DNA from: Cephalotus follicularis | Lineage: Eukaryota; Streptophyta; Magnoliopsida; Oxalidales; Cephalotaceae | Length of the DNA stretch: 64,000 bases | Direction: 5' to 3' | Assembly: GCA_001972305.1 (NCBI GenBank) | Contig: BDDD01000713.1 | Location: forward strand, 310,001-374,000 | In this document: positions 1 to 11,120 of the stretch, piece after piece | How positions within the stretch are numbered: position 1 is the stretch's first letter | How the letters are laid out: every line of letters starts with the position of its first letter | Program-made: the position numbers and the translations under genes | The notes under the pieces: model-generated | The model's input: only the letters and a program-made list of their open reading frames with translations | The model's database searches: none | What the model was told of the DNA's origin: nothing

Positions 1-1142
1 TCTCTCCGCGGTTGAGCCGCCGCAACACTACCACTAGCACCAACACTCCCCTGTTGGCCGCGTGCTTGATCCCTCATCATCGGGCAACCACTCACCATGT
101 GATCTTGTGAACCACACCTCAAGCATTTTCCCATCTTCTTCCAACAATCGGTCTCATCATGGTTTGGACGACCGCAAAACGTACATCCACTAGCATTCTG
201 TTGACTGTTTCGGCCCAGTGTCCTTGATCGTGTGCGTCGAGAACCTCCTTGTCCTCTATTGTCAGACTTGTTTGACTTAGCACGATTATTGCTTCCCTGC
301 CCCTGCGACTGTACGGCCCTCGATTGATTAGTACGAGTCCGTTCTGCCCTTCTCTCATTCGCGTCAGCCTCCAAGATCATGGCTCTCTCAGCAACATCAA
401 CAAAAGTGGTCAGCTGCAACAACAGCAATTTAGATCTGATTTCTGGTCGAAGGCCTTTCAGGAACCTTTGGATCATCCGTGATTCACCCTCCACCAGATA
501 AGGTGTATGTCTCGCCAGTTCTACAAATCTGGTCTGGTACTGAGGTACCGTCATATCTCCTTGACGTAACTCCATCAACTCTGTCTCCCATCGATCACGC
601 TCAATCTGCGGTACATAAGTATCAAGAAACTCGGACTGAAATCTGTCCCAAGTCCGGTCAAGTCCACGGGCTTCCCATTTTGCTTCAATCCTTTCCCACC
701 AGTAAGTTGCCTCGCCCCACAAGTGATACACAGGAAAATTAAGCTTCTGGTCATCAGTGCATTCCAGAACAGCAAATATTTTCTCCAAGTCTCTTATCCA
801 CCGCTCGGCAACAGTAGAATTCAGTTCACCATTGAAAGTCGGAGGATTCTGTCTCATGAACCGCTCTAGATCTCGGCCAAATCCACCGCCATGACAAGCA
901 TCAGGTGCTTGCTGATATGTACGGTTAGCCACGTACATTTGCCGAATCTGTTCCATGTTGGCCGCATTCGCCTGCATCTGCTGTTGAAAGAGATCAGCCA
1001 TGCGGTCAAAGTGACTCCTCTCGTCATATGCTGGAGGAACATTCACTCCTTCATTCATTTGCGGAACACTTTCAGGTACTAGCGGAGCATTGAATCCTTC
1101 GTCGGCTCTACGCCTTCCTCTTCTACCTCTTCTTAGATCCAT
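1..1142 (-). pseudogene. gag relic of element B (N-terminal part)
   Basis: Minus-strand gag beginning at the ATG complementary to 1140-1142, about 100 bp inside the primer binding site, the same spacing as in elements A and E. Recognisable parts are the basic N-terminus, the tryptophan-bearing Retrotrans_gag core (about 500-880) and the zinc-knuckle region near 110-180. Gag of this family forms the virus-like particle and binds element RNA through the knuckles. The copy is broken in several places and is not expected to make protein. Identity rests on close similarity to the longer gag frame of element A (18760-20244). Confidence 0.85.
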
Positions 1143-1233
1143 TTTGTTTCCTATAAGGAATGACAAAAATCATTAGGAAACATTTCACTCAAATTTCTTA
1201 GAAACTTATCCCAGCTTAGCATATATGGAATAT

Positions 1234-1245
1234 GCTCTGATACCA
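1234..1245 (-). other. Primer binding site, tRNA-iMet type (element B)
   Basis: The minus strand reads TGGTATCAGAGC, three bases inside the LTR edge. This is the classical plant complement to the 3' end of initiator methionine tRNA and fixes the LTR boundary and the direction of the element. Confidence 0.9.
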
Positions 1246-1684
1246 TGCTGTCACACCCTGTTATTTCGGTTTACGTTAAGACAAGCATATACGGTGATAT
1301 CAGTATTAAATATACATTCCAGCATTTCATTCAACAGTATATAAACAATATGCGGAAGTAGTCAATAAGCCGGAATATAAAAATACAAGTCGTCCACACG
1401 CATCCCATACTACGTGCGGGTACAAGTCAAATTTATCCTTAACACAAGGAAAATGCAACATAACGAGGTATGATCCGTTCATTACAATTACAGTACATAA
1501 CAACAAAATAACAACCTTAAAGCGACAAAAGTAAGAAGCTCTCCAAGCTTCAGCAGCAATCTCCCGAGTCTTTGCTTAATCTGAAATTGTAGGGGGTTAG
1601 CCGTTGTCCTCACTTGGCTAAGTGGGTAAATAAAGCATATAGATGAATCTATAAATGTAAATATGCACGACGGATAATGAAATG

Positions 1685-1726
<42 letters not shown>

Positions 1727-1737
1727 GTATATATATG
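1685..1737. repeat. CA/TA microsatellite
   Basis: About 14 CA dinucleotides followed by TA repeats with a TGTA interruption, inside LTR B. The cysteine-valine-rich open frames predicted over it are artefacts of the repeat. Confidence 0.95.
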
Positions 1738-2472
1738 TTTCGATATATACGCATTCATGCCAAGTGGCCATGGACAGTACATATGCAAGAATACCGCACA
1801 AGGGTACAATCAATTCAAACAGTGGTTGGGTGACACCTGTCGCTAACTCCTAGCACCAACTGTGCACCACCTAACTATCACCTTCACTCCGAAGATGACA
1901 TGTAGGTAACATTTATTACTGGCGTTGGAGGATAATTTAACAGTAAGATCTGCAATTGCAGACAGTTTGGGTGATGCTCTGGCCAACTCCTGGCACCCAG
2001 AATCACATCCGTAGTCAGTGATATCCTCCATCACTAAACTACGGCAGTAAGCATAGACAATCAATTCAATCAGTGCAATTCAATAATGATACTACATATA
2101 TAAATAATATGCAATATCAAAGGGTTTTCTTTAGAAACATATAACATTTCAGTGATCGTACATCTCATATGAGGGAAACAATATCAGTACAATAGTGGTT
2201 CTAAATTGGAGAACAAAACAGTAACAGTGCCTCTAATAATGAGGAAAAATATCAGTTGGTATGATAATAGGATTTTCAAGTAGAAAAACGTTTACAAATC
2301 ATTGTTTATACTTTAAGCATTAGGTTGGTAAAATTATTGAATATGTATTCATAACAGTAGAAATTTTACCCAATAACAGTAATAATGGTTACAATATAAC
2401 ATATCATGGATATTTGCAACCACGCACAATTCAATTGCTCAATTTACAATTTTCTACACCAACTGGTACAAA

Positions 2473-2612
2473 GCGTCGACAGTTGCCTTTAATGCGTCGA
2501 CGGTCAATGACTAGGCGACGACATTACACAGTTTGAGCGTCAACATTCTAAGTATTACTATGCCATTTTCGTATCAAAGCGTAGACAGTTACCCTGTAAG
2601 CGTAGACGCTTC
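2473..2612. repeat. GTCGAC-type motif cluster, LTR B distal
   Basis: About six units of the form GCGTCGACRG and near variants (GCGTAGAC, GCGACGAC, GCGTCAAC), spaced irregularly. In element orientation the cluster lies about 1250-1390 bases from the LTR start, the same place as the distal cluster of LTR A, though the motif spelling differs. Confidence 0.8.
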
Positions 2613-3536
2613 TGGGTTTCAAACGAAATCCAGGAGCAGTTTCAAAAAAGGGGAAGCATGGAATTCAATCTAAACTCAATCCAAATCAACATGCAACCAA
2701 GTATTAACCATCATAACATACTATACATGTTATATGTTCAAAAACATGTCAAAATCCCCCTACCTCAAATGCTATCCCAAGATCAATTTGGAGTTGATCT
2801 TTCACTTGAGTTATCCAAACTTTTCACCAATAAAGCTTCCAAATCCAACAAGATTAATCTATATCATGCATGTTTACAGGTTTTAGATACAAATTCAGTA
2901 GGTTAAACTAGTCATCTAACCAAGATAGCATCAAGGAATTGAACAGAAGCTTATAATCAAATCCTAAGTTCCATCTCCTTTGAACAACATAACAATTTCA
3001 AGTTCTAAATCCCAGATCCTCTCCCTAAACGTTTGTCAACAATGGACATGTATATCTAATTTAATCTGTCTCCATAATCTTTAACCGTAACAACAACAAA
3101 GGGTTTCGGTTACTTACCAATCCAGGTGATGTTCAAAGCTTTACCTTCTTTGCTTCAAATTCCTTCCTCCTCTAGCAATCCTTCAACAATTGTCCAGTTG
3201 GTCTCACAATCTCTCAGTGTTTCTAACACTCAAATAGCTCAAACACCAGCTGATATAAGTGTTCAAACTCTTGCCTTTAATTTTCGTCAGTTTCCTTTTA
3301 CTCCATTGCACACTCTCTCACTTCACATGCATGCACTCACTTTTGTTCTTTTTCTTAATCTTTGCAGATTGTGCAGGTTGAAGGGAGGCATGCAAGGCCT
3401 TAGTTCTAGTGTTAACAATAGCTGTCAAAGACCCCCCTGCATGGACAACACGTCTATGGACACCTGTCAAAGTCCCCATCATTTTAACTCTTAAATTCCA
3501 TGCCAAAAGACAAGTGTTCTGCGCCAGAACACGACT

Positions 3537-3703
3537 AAAGCGTCGACTGTTAGCCTTGGGCGTCGGCGCTTAATGCGCCCTCAGGTGTCAATACGGAGCG
3601 TTTGAAAGTCGACGGTTGCCGCCCAACCCAGTCTGCAACGGTGCGTTTTACACAAGCCAGGTCTTAAAGCGTCGACGGTGTGATTCCAAGCGTCGGCGGT
3701 TTA
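3537..3703. repeat. GTCGAC-type motif cluster, LTR B proximal
   Basis: Five or so units (GCGTCGACTG, GCGTCGGCGC, AGTCGACGG, GCGTCGACGG, GCGTCGGCGG). In element orientation it lies about 155-320 bases from the LTR start, matching the proximal cluster of LTR A and of fragment 35958-37735. Confidence 0.8.
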
Positions 3704-3899
3704 ACACCAAAAATCAATTCTTTAATCTTTCATTTAAGAATTCAATTTCAAGTATTTACCATACACAAGAATTATCATAACTGGATATTAAATTCAAATG
3801 AGTGCACATTTTATTAATCAATATTACAATATACATGAATTGAATTTGCGGTTATTACATTTTACCTTTCATTTTCTTCTTTTATATGTTTGCCCCTTT

Positions 3900-4617
3900 G
3901 GTCTAGCAGAAGAAGTGGAGGCTGGTAAGGGTATTTGAAAACTCCGGGTTAGAATAAGAGGGAAGTATTACGCCCCTAAATTCTACTAGTTCTCCCTTGT
4001 TTGGGGTGAGAGAAGCGATAAATGCCCTTAAGCCTTCGGAGGAGGTCCCTTCTTCTATTGGGACCCGTATGAATGAATAGTCTTCATTATTTGTGAACAA
4101 CATTCCTGCGGTTAATTTTGATAGGTGTAGAGATGTTGTTCTGGATGTTCAATCGGTAAGAGGTCTTGACGTTGAATAGCAATGGCAGTAACTTCTCAAG
4201 AAATCAGAAGACAAATATGGATTCACGGCACCTTCGGTGCTTTTGAGGCCACGTGTTAGTGCAACAGGCTTCAACTTTCTTGGGCACCTACTGTATGAAA
4301 TTTCTACTGCTAGCCTTTCAAACTCTTCGTCTGGCATTGTTGAACATCTCTATCAGCACTATAAGGATCTAGGCTTGTCATTTGGGTTGAATGTCCCTTG
4401 GGTGAAGAAGGGTGTTGAGAAGATTTCTAGGGAACTTAAAAGAAGGGACCTGAAGACCTTATGCCTAGCTGACTTGCAAGCTCTTGAAGGTGATAGGGCA
4501 CGGATCAGGGAAGGATTGGAGAAGCTCCAGAAGGACCTTGCTAGAGTGGAGACCTCAATAATGGAAGCAACAAATATGTTGCGCAATTTGGAGAGAGATA
4601 AAGTTCTTGTAGCCTAG
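3900..4617 (+). pseudogene. Antisense coiled-coil ORF relic in Tat element
   Basis: The longest frame (4237-4617) encodes a globular N-terminal part followed by a charged C-terminal helix with strong heptad character (about residues 80-120, rich in Leu, Glu, Lys, Arg) that suggests a coiled coil. Related coding traces extend left to about 3900. It is on the strand opposite to pol and lies downstream of the integrase. Additional antisense ORFs in this position are known in part of the Tat lineage, with unknown function. I do not recognise a named domain. An unrelated captured host fragment is the main alternative. It is broken. Confidence 0.45.
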
Positions 4618-4689
4618 GTTGCGCCATTGTACCCATACTTCTTCGGTTGACTAGGATATTGTGTGTGGGGCCCTATTTGTACTTAAGAT

Positions 4690-5077
4690 TTTTTCCACGT
4701 GTGCATCTTTAAACCATTAACCCAGACTAAATAATTGGTACCATATGGGATTGAATCTTTTGATTAAATAAAAATCTTGCTGGCATATTTAATTAAACTC
4801 CACACGTCAAATGACTTTCACTGTGACTTAAATGTACGTGTTCCATCCAAACACGTGTGGGGTCACTTCTCATTTAAGACTCTTTAGGGATTTCAAGTAT
4901 CTTATTTTAATGTACCTTGAGAAGATAGAGGATCTTCATTAAAAAATTTTGTCTTTCGAAAGGATCCCCCTTTACTATATATATATATATATATACATTG
5001 CTATCTCATCGCTTGTTGTCCTTACTTTTCTCTCACTTCTTTCTTCTTTATTCTCAAAGCCGTTGATCATTTCTGAG
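4690..5077 (+). promoter_or_regulatory. Promoter-like segment before second antisense ORF
   Basis: Three ACGT-core, G-box-like sites lie close together (CCACGTGTGC at 4695, CCACACGTCA at 4800, ACACGTGTGG at 4851), then a long TATA tract (4975-4996), then a pyrimidine-rich stretch of about 80 bp leading to an ATG at 5078. The order and spacing resemble a plant core promoter with a 5' untranslated leader. It points away from pol, toward the antisense frame. Function is inferred only. Confidence 0.4.
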
Positions 5078-5470
5078 ATGGCCAACTCTCCCAGATCATT
5101 GTCAGGAGAGTTAGCTTGTGTGAGGAAATTATATTCGGTAGTAGTCTAGGAATTAGAGAAGACTCAAAATGACTTGGCCTTTTGTAAAGGTCAGGTTGAG
5201 GATCGGGACATGATTATTTCTTCTTCCTCCAAAATCACGTCTTCCCAGGATGAGATGCTAGATGCCATTAGGAGTCGAATTAAAGACTATATGACGAATG
5301 CTGGTGAATTAGGTTCCCCAGGCGGGGCATAAGTGGTGCGAGTTTCGGACTTCAACGAAAAGGTTGGGAAAATGAAGGACAAAATGAGGATAGTCTACCC
5401 TGATATGGATGTAGGTGAACTTTTCCTGGAATTTGAAGAGTATTTGGAGATTACATGCTACATTGACTTA
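5078..5470 (+). pseudogene. Second antisense coiled-coil ORF relic in Tat element
   Basis: The start at 5078 follows a TATA tract by about 85 bp. The peptide begins MANSPRSLSGEL and goes on to a charged helical stretch typical of a coiled coil, then an acidic end. It is broken. It shares its direction and general character with the frame at 4237-4617, so the two may be parts of one antisense gene or two tandem ones. No domain recognised; placement downstream of a Tat pol is the only functional hint. Confidence 0.4.
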
Positions 5471-5599
5471 TAGGGAACTTGCTTGCCATGTACTTTCATT
5501 TTTTTTGCTATCAATAAAATATCAGTTGTCATGGAAATGGTTCTTTTTTGGTTCCTATAAAAGGCTTCTTTTTGTTACATTATGCATAGAACCTATTTA

Positions 5600-7778
5600 C
5601 ATACTGTAAATTAATGGGTGGCAATTCCACTTTTGACCGTACATCGATCAACTTACAATGACCACTCTCATTAATTTCTTTAATCACATAAGGGCTTTCC
5701 TAATTAGGAGTAAATTTTCTTGCAGCTTCACCCCTTTTAAGATAACAGCAGTCTTCATCACCAGATCTCCCTTGCTAAATATCCTAGGGTGGACCACATT
5801 TGCCTATGCCCTAGTAACTCTCCTTGAGTACACACGCACTCTATCCTAAGCATGTTGTCTTTGCTCCTCGAAGGCTTCTACTTTTGCTTCCCTGTCAACT
5901 TCCAGTTTTGATACCAGGGAAATTCTTGTTAAGGGACTTTGATTTCTATTGGGATATCTGTGCCATAAACCAATGAAAAAGGCATTGCCCCAGTGGCGCC
6001 TCTCTTAGATGTGTGGTAGGCCCAGTGTGCATGAGGGAGAAATTCCAACCAAATTTTAGGATTTCCATCAATCTTCTTTTCAAGTATGGGCAAAATGGTT
6101 GTTTAGTAGTCTCTGCCTGTTCGTTTCCCTTAGGGTAGTACGGTGTGGATTTCACGTGATGAATTTCGTAGGGCTCTAAAATTTCCCTGACATTTTTATT
6201 TACGAAGGGCATACCGTTGTCGGACAATATGCACCTTGGGATTCCGAATCTGTAGATTACCTGTTCTTTAATGAAGGCGGGGATAGTATCCCTCGTGGTT
6301 GTACGAAGCACTTTGCTTAGACCCATTCAGTGTAGAGTTTTTTTTTTTTTTTTTGCTGTAAGGATCTAGGAATGGCCATTCAATGGGGGACTGATGGGGA
6401 CTTTTAAGTTAAAAGCCCATGTATGGAATGACCAAGGTATCGAGAGCATATAGAGCTCTATTACTGATCTGTGTATACGATTACTATGCTTTTGATAGAC
6501 CTTGAATGTCGTGGAGAAAGATATACAAGCTAACTCAATAGGCAAATAATACCCCTTTGACGCAGCTTCCTTGAATAACTTGGTACCACCTTGGTGTTCT
6601 CTACAAGTGCCAAAGTGCATTTCTCTCATAAGCTCTTCTGTCTACTCAGTGGACAGGCATATGAGCGGAGCCCCCATCAATGGTTTCCTGAATAACTTGT
6701 CGACTTCCATAAAGAATCACTCCACTATTTTTCTCAAGGTGATTACGTCTCTAGGTTTGGCAGACAACATGTGATTTGTGAAAAATTCTATATAGGGTTG
6801 TCTCCAATCTCTAGCAATCTGGACAAAATATTCTTTCACATGGTCAAGAATTTTGGAGCACTTGTTGCATTCCCTATGAAGCTTATTGGATTGTTCCATC
6901 ATAGTGGGTCGATAATGTCCCTGTCCTTGGACTATTCTATAGAGTGAAGGGCCTTGCTCATTGCACATTTGCTTGTGGATTTCCTCCAGCTTACGTAGTC
7001 CTTCCTCTTCAAAAATGCACCTTACTAGGACTCTGTCTGAGCTTCTATAGTACAGCATATTGTCTAGGAGCGCAAATGTATTCACCTTATGCACCTGTTG
7101 AGGTGGGGGTTTTGAAGTTGCGTGGATATTTCTGTCCTCCAATTGTGCGTATTCTCCCCAAGATATTTTTTGGTCAGTAGGAGCAAGGAAGACCTTTTCT
7201 AATTACTTTAATTTGAGCTTTATCATTTATGCTCACATCTATCTTTGAGGCAAGTGTTTCTAAAGCACCAGCATGTCGATTTGTGCTTCTTGGAGTATGA
7301 TTGTATTGGATCTTTTTGGAAGCAGCCTTCTAGTACTTGTATTATTGTCCTATACTAACACCATATTCTCCTTTGACTAGGTTGAGTATTAACCTAGAGT
7401 CTCCGTTCACATTCAGACTCGTGACACCCATGGGCATAGTTAGTAGTCATAGGATGAGTGCTTCATATTCAGCTTCGTTGTTGGAGCATCTGAAGTGTAG
7501 CTTATAATATAGCTTAATAGTATCGCCAGTTGGAGAGACTAGGACAATACCCAAGCATCCTCCTCCTGAGGTTGATGAACCATCAAAATCTAATTCCCAT
7601 TCTCCTGATTCGGCTACGAAAATTTCTTGGACGTCCCTTGAGATCTCCTTAGAGATTGGCTCCAAATCTCGTGAGGAAAATTGATCTAGTAGATCAGTGA
7701 CGGCTTGGGTTTTGATCGCTTTGGGAAGTTGTATGTTAATGTAAAACTTTGTCTGAATCATTAACCATTTATCCATTT
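5600..7778 (-). pseudogene. pol relic of Tat-type element (second RNase H, integrase)
   Basis: In coding order: an RNase H of the plant 'archaeal-like' type at about 7640-7440 with ELDFDGSS and CSNNEAEYEALI signatures; a linker region; the integrase zinc-binding segment near 6640-6500; the integrase core at about 6330-5950 with the IPRCILSDNG and YYPKGNEQAE motifs; and a C-terminal GPY-like segment around 5700-5600. The second RNase H is diagnostic for the Tat lineage. The remains are broken many times. Reverse transcriptase and gag are not present; the copia LTR at 7779 marks the cut. Confidence 0.8.
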
Positions 7779-8272
7779 TGTTAGAGTGAGAGTGTCCCAA
7801 CAAGCCACTAGGTGGCTGTTTGTACATGTAAACTCTACTCATGATATATACAGTCGTATTCCATTATGTTAAATTATGAAACTTTATATTTAAAGGCAAT
7901 CTGTATGTGTTTTATCTTATAATTGAAGTTGTTTTTTAAACTGCTTACATATATGGTGCCCAGTCACATATGGGTTGGATGTTAGGCCTCGGGGCTATAA
8001 GAACGACTCCCTTACTCCCTGTGACTAAATGGTTCCAAGTTATAGGTTCACTTCTTGGGCATTGGTGGACCGGATAGACTTGCCCCATTATGCTCGCTCC
8101 CGCGTATTTGAGGGTGGAGTATCTCGTTGCCACTCAGGAGGAACTCAGAGCTAATACGGGGTGTGTGATGGGAGCATGTACACTGAACATGACCCACCGT
8201 AGGAACACTACTTGGATAGTCAAATATCTCGTGTCAGTAGTGATTCTTATCTATTACAGTAGTGTACAGTCA
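7779..8272 (+). mobile_element. Truncated copia LTR (5' part), D-like family
   Basis: Begins TGTTAGAGTGAGAGTGTCCC and runs alongside the first ~500 bases of the LTR at 31081, sharing the segment around AAGCCACTAGGTGGCT and the later GGGAGCATGTACACTGAAC. Similarity stops near 8272 where Sirevirus-like tail sequence takes over. No target duplication is seen, so it is best read as a truncated or recombined copy. Confidence 0.75.
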
Positions 8273-9351
8273 TTATTTGATTAGTTTCGAATCCTTAATT
8301 ACTAACCCGTTTTTTTTGTTGTTGTGCATTTGTGTGTATCACCAATCTAGCATTCTATTCAAGCATTGCATAAACTCCTCATCCTTGATCAGTAAAATCA
8401 TTTTGTTCATATGTGTGAAAAACATTTATTACATGCTTTGTTTTATTTCTTGTAATTTTTGTTGGATCTTTGTCTATTTCGTAAAGTCTAAACGTTTTCT
8501 TATGATGTGTCTATCTTCAAGAACTAAATATTTTCTATTGCTTGGTCCTTAACTTCATCCTCTTAAAACTTTGTTGTGTTTTTTACCTTAAATCTTTAAG
8601 TTATGTTAGGCATTAAGTTCTTTGCTAGGCAATACTCTTTGTATTTGTTTATTCTCATTTCATGTGTTTTTATGCTTAACTCATTGTTTTATTTTCTTTC
8701 CCAACATCACTTTTTTAGTGTATTCTTAGTTTATACTAGGTTAATCTTTGTTTTATCTACATTTTGTTCTTGAGTGTTTCAGTTTGCTGCCTTGATTGCT
8801 TTTGTTTCTCTTGTCCAGCTTTATTGTGATTGCTTTGTGTGTTTGTATTGTTTATTGTTTTTGGTATCTAGGGCATCTACACATTTTCCATATCTAGTGG
8901 ATCCTTTGTTCATATTTAAACGATCATACTCTACATCAACAGAGATGTTCTCTTACTCAGGCGGAGTTAGCACATTGTTCCACATGTTTTCTGCTTATGT
9001 GCTATTTTCAAGGGGGAGTTTCAACTACTAAATAAGTATTTCCCCATATTCTTTTGTCTCTCCTTTTGCCCAATTAATTTAGTGATACAAACTCAACTGA
9101 TTAATGCTTCTTGGGCTTAAATGAAAAAAGTGTACCTTAAAAAACAATTCCTTTGCTTAGGGGAGTTCTAAGAATCTGGCTTAGCAAAATCTTATTTATT
9201 TTCATGCAAGACTTACTTGCTACAATATTTTCTTCCCTTGGATCCTTTAATGATGATAAAAAAAAGGGAGAAAAATATATTGGAAAAAGATAAACTATTA
9301 GTAAATTGATGAAACTATTTATAGTTTTGTCATCATAAAAATGGGAGAGAT
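8273..9351 (+). mobile_element. Sirevirus (Ty1/copia) 3' tail with polypurine motifs
   Basis: T-rich non-coding sequence with AAGGGGGAG at 9010-9018, the repeated purine-tract motif described as a Sirevirus genus signature, and a terminal tract with TTTGTCATCAT..AAAATGGGAGAGAT directly before an LTR start at 9352. The tail between pol and the 3' LTR is characteristically long in Sireviruses. No pol or envelope-like frame is recognisable; open frames at 8262-9031 have low-complexity composition and no match I can support. The 5' part has been lost. Confidence 0.7.
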
Positions 9352-9463
9352 TGTTGAATGTGAATGAAATAATCATACTTGTGGTTTTGATGATGACAAA
9401 ACTTGTTAGGTTACTAATAAGTTTATCTAATGTTTTCGTTTCCTAAAACAACATAAAACAGAT
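9352..9463 (+). repeat. Sirevirus 3' LTR, first piece
   Basis: Starts TGTTGAATGTGAATG after the polypurine tract, with TTTTGATGATGACAAAAC further in, both typical of Sirevirus LTRs. It is interrupted at 9463/26457 by element C. The flanks of C (CAGAT left, CAGTT right) agree at four of five bases as an aged target duplication. Confidence 0.7.
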
Positions 9464-10379
9464 TGTCATGCCCCGAACCACGAGGAGGACCACACGGCCC
9501 GACGCGTGGCATGCCGACCTTACAATCATCCATAACATAATTCAAAAACTGCTGTAATTTCAAACTTTCATAAAAGATCATGCATACGGAAATACCATCA
9601 AATATCTCAAGTGGATAAACCCCAATATATACATCAATCTCTTATATCAAATGCACTACCACAAGCTGGAAGGTCAATATAGCTGATTTACAACATTCTT
9701 ATACCTCAAGTCTCTCATACAATGTAGGTATAATCAGTTGGGATTGCTGCTGGAAGTCTCGTCCTGGAAGACCAATCTGCCTGGTTACTTCGATGTATCA
9801 TCTGCACTTGCCCCTATTGGTTATGCCCATTTTGTGAATGGGCCAGCAGACCATAGCAGATAATGATCCAGCGTACATACAACCACAAGGTGTGAGTATG
9901 AATACTCCTCTGCCTCGCCTGCTCAAGCAGCACCTTAAATACCAATCAATGGGTATGAGCAGGTAGGACTTTGATCCTCCTACGCCCTATTGGTGTCATG
10001 GACAGAGGAGTCAACAATCATAAGCGCTCCTCGGCCTCGTCGGCTCGACGTAGCAGAGAAGCATCCCTCGGCCTCCTCGGCTCAAGGTAGTATACCACAG
10101 TCATTCCATAACCATAACTAGACTGTCCCATAACCACAAAGCATGAGGAGGTAATACCTTTATCCGTCTACACACTCTCGGTGTCATAGGTAGAAGAGCC
10201 GAGATAGCACTGGTCAACCTCTCATTAATGCTAGTCTGGTTAGGACAGCAGCATACTGGGTAAACGAGGGTTATTCGGAGTCATACGGGGACCTCCTGGT
10301 CCATTCAAAAACCGTGTCCCTTGTAGGTCCATCCCTAAAGTGAGTCCCATGGAGTCTACCTTCGTAAACTAGTCTCTTT

Positions 10380-10720
10380 AAAATAGTGTCCCATAGGGTC
10401 CATCCTTAAAGTGGGTCCTGCGAGGGTTCTCCTCACAGTCCTCTCACAATCGGTGTCCCTCGGGTCCATCCTTAAAGTGGGTCCTGCAAGGGTTCTCCTC
10501 ACAGTCCTCTCATAATCGGTGTCCCTCATAGGTCCATCCATAAAGTGAGTCCCAATAGAGTTTACCTCCGTGATACTAGTCTGTTACAACAGGGTCCTCA
10601 AAGTCCTCTCACAATTGATGTCCCTCGAGTCCATCCCTAAGGTGGGTCCTGCAAGGGTTCTCCTCACAGTCCTCTCATAATCGGTGTCCCTCATAGGTAC
10701 ATCCATAAAGTGGCTCCTGC
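10380..10720. repeat. Tandem repeats in LTR C, long unit
   Basis: Units of roughly 60-85 bp built around GTCCATCCTTAAAGTGGGTC, CTGCAAGGGTTCTCCTCACA and AATCGGTGTCCCTC recur four to five times with variation in length. The matching block in the right LTR is at about 24760-25160. The 61-residue open frame predicted over it only reflects the repeat. Confidence 0.85.
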
Positions 10721-10829
10721 AAGCTATCCTCCATAAGACTAAGTGACTACCTTCATAATCCCCATGATATGGCAGAGGTCAGGGGTGGACTATCTCATCA
10801 GAGCTCAACAATGTCGAGCTAAAGCTTTG

Positions 10830-11120
10830 ACTCGAGTACGAGGTCTGCCTTCGAGCACCGATGTCTGCCTTCGAGTATCGAGGTCTACCTTTGAGTAACG
10901 AGGTATGCCTTCAAGTACGAGGTCTGCCTTCTAGCACTGAGATCTTGCCTTCAAGTACGAGGTCAGCCTTCTAGTACTGAGGTCTTACCTTCAAGTACGA
11001 CATCTACCTTCTAGTACTGAGGTCTGCCTCTAGTCTGAGGTCTAGCTCTAGTGTGAGGTCTGCCTCTAGTACGAGGTATGCCCTCACATACTGAGGTCCA
11101 CCTTCAAGTACTGAGGTCTG
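10830..11120. repeat. Tandem repeats in LTR C, short unit
   Basis: About a dozen copies of a unit near 20 bp, consensus about GAGGTCTGCCTTCAAGTAC, degenerate in both LTRs (right copy 25270-25590). Unit number and spacing differ between the two LTRs, showing turnover after insertion. It is not CRISPR: units are contiguous and there are no unique spacers. Confidence 0.85.

Larger units (their letters stand above)
1..3859 (-). mobile_element. Element B: 5' end of a Tekay/Del-like Ty3 chromovirus, cut by window edge
   Basis: Seen from right to left on the minus strand: a 2.6 kb LTR (1249-3859), an initiator-Met type primer binding site directly inside it, a short leader, and the first part of gag down to the left edge. 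The gag N-terminus is arginine-rich and closely matches the gag of elements A and E in this window, which places B in the same Tekay-like group. The element is broken, with several breaks in the visible gag. The other LTR lies outside the window, so age cannot be measured here. Its right neighbour is a Tat-type relic. Confidence 0.85.
1249..3859 (-). repeat. 5' LTR of element B (2611 bp)
   Basis: On the plus strand the repeat runs from TGTCACACCC to GTTATTACA, so in element orientation it starts TGTAATAAC and ends GGGTGTGACA, the same termini as LTR A. It holds a CA/TA microsatellite (1685-1737) and two clusters of GTCGAC-centred motifs (2473-2612 and 3537-3703). Internal sequence has diverged strongly from LTR A, so it is a separate subfamily. 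No host gene is seen; short open frames in it are chance. Confidence 0.85.
3860..7778 (-). mobile_element. Tat/Ogre-type Ty3 relic, internal part only
   Basis: The minus strand carries pol remains with a plant-type second RNase H, followed by integrase. This order and that extra RNase H mark the Tat (Ogre/Retand/Grande) lineage. Beyond the integrase the plus strand carries two coiled-coil frames in the opposite direction, as reported for some Tat elements with additional antisense ORFs. No LTR of this element is identified: the left side meets LTR B at 3859 and the right side meets a copia LTR at 7779. The relic is old and heavily broken. Confidence 0.7.

Noticed and set aside
1488-1809. Cysteine/valine-rich frames
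   Set aside because: Translation of a CA/TA microsatellite.
3126-3494. 122-residue frame near the end of LTR B
   Set aside because: Inside the LTR, composition typical of pyrimidine-rich LTR sequence, no homolog pattern recognised.
7779-8272. Reading this LTR as the start of a complete copia element
   Set aside because: No primer binding site or gag follows and similarity to the family stops abruptly; it is a fragment.
8262-9031. Possible envelope-like gene of the Sirevirus
   Set aside because: The frames are low in complexity, rich in Phe/Leu from T-rich DNA, and show no coiled-coil or transmembrane layout that would support an envelope-like product.
10830-11120. Possible CRISPR-like array
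   Set aside because: Units are contiguous and degenerate with no unique spacers, sit inside a plant LTR and are duplicated in the partner LTR.
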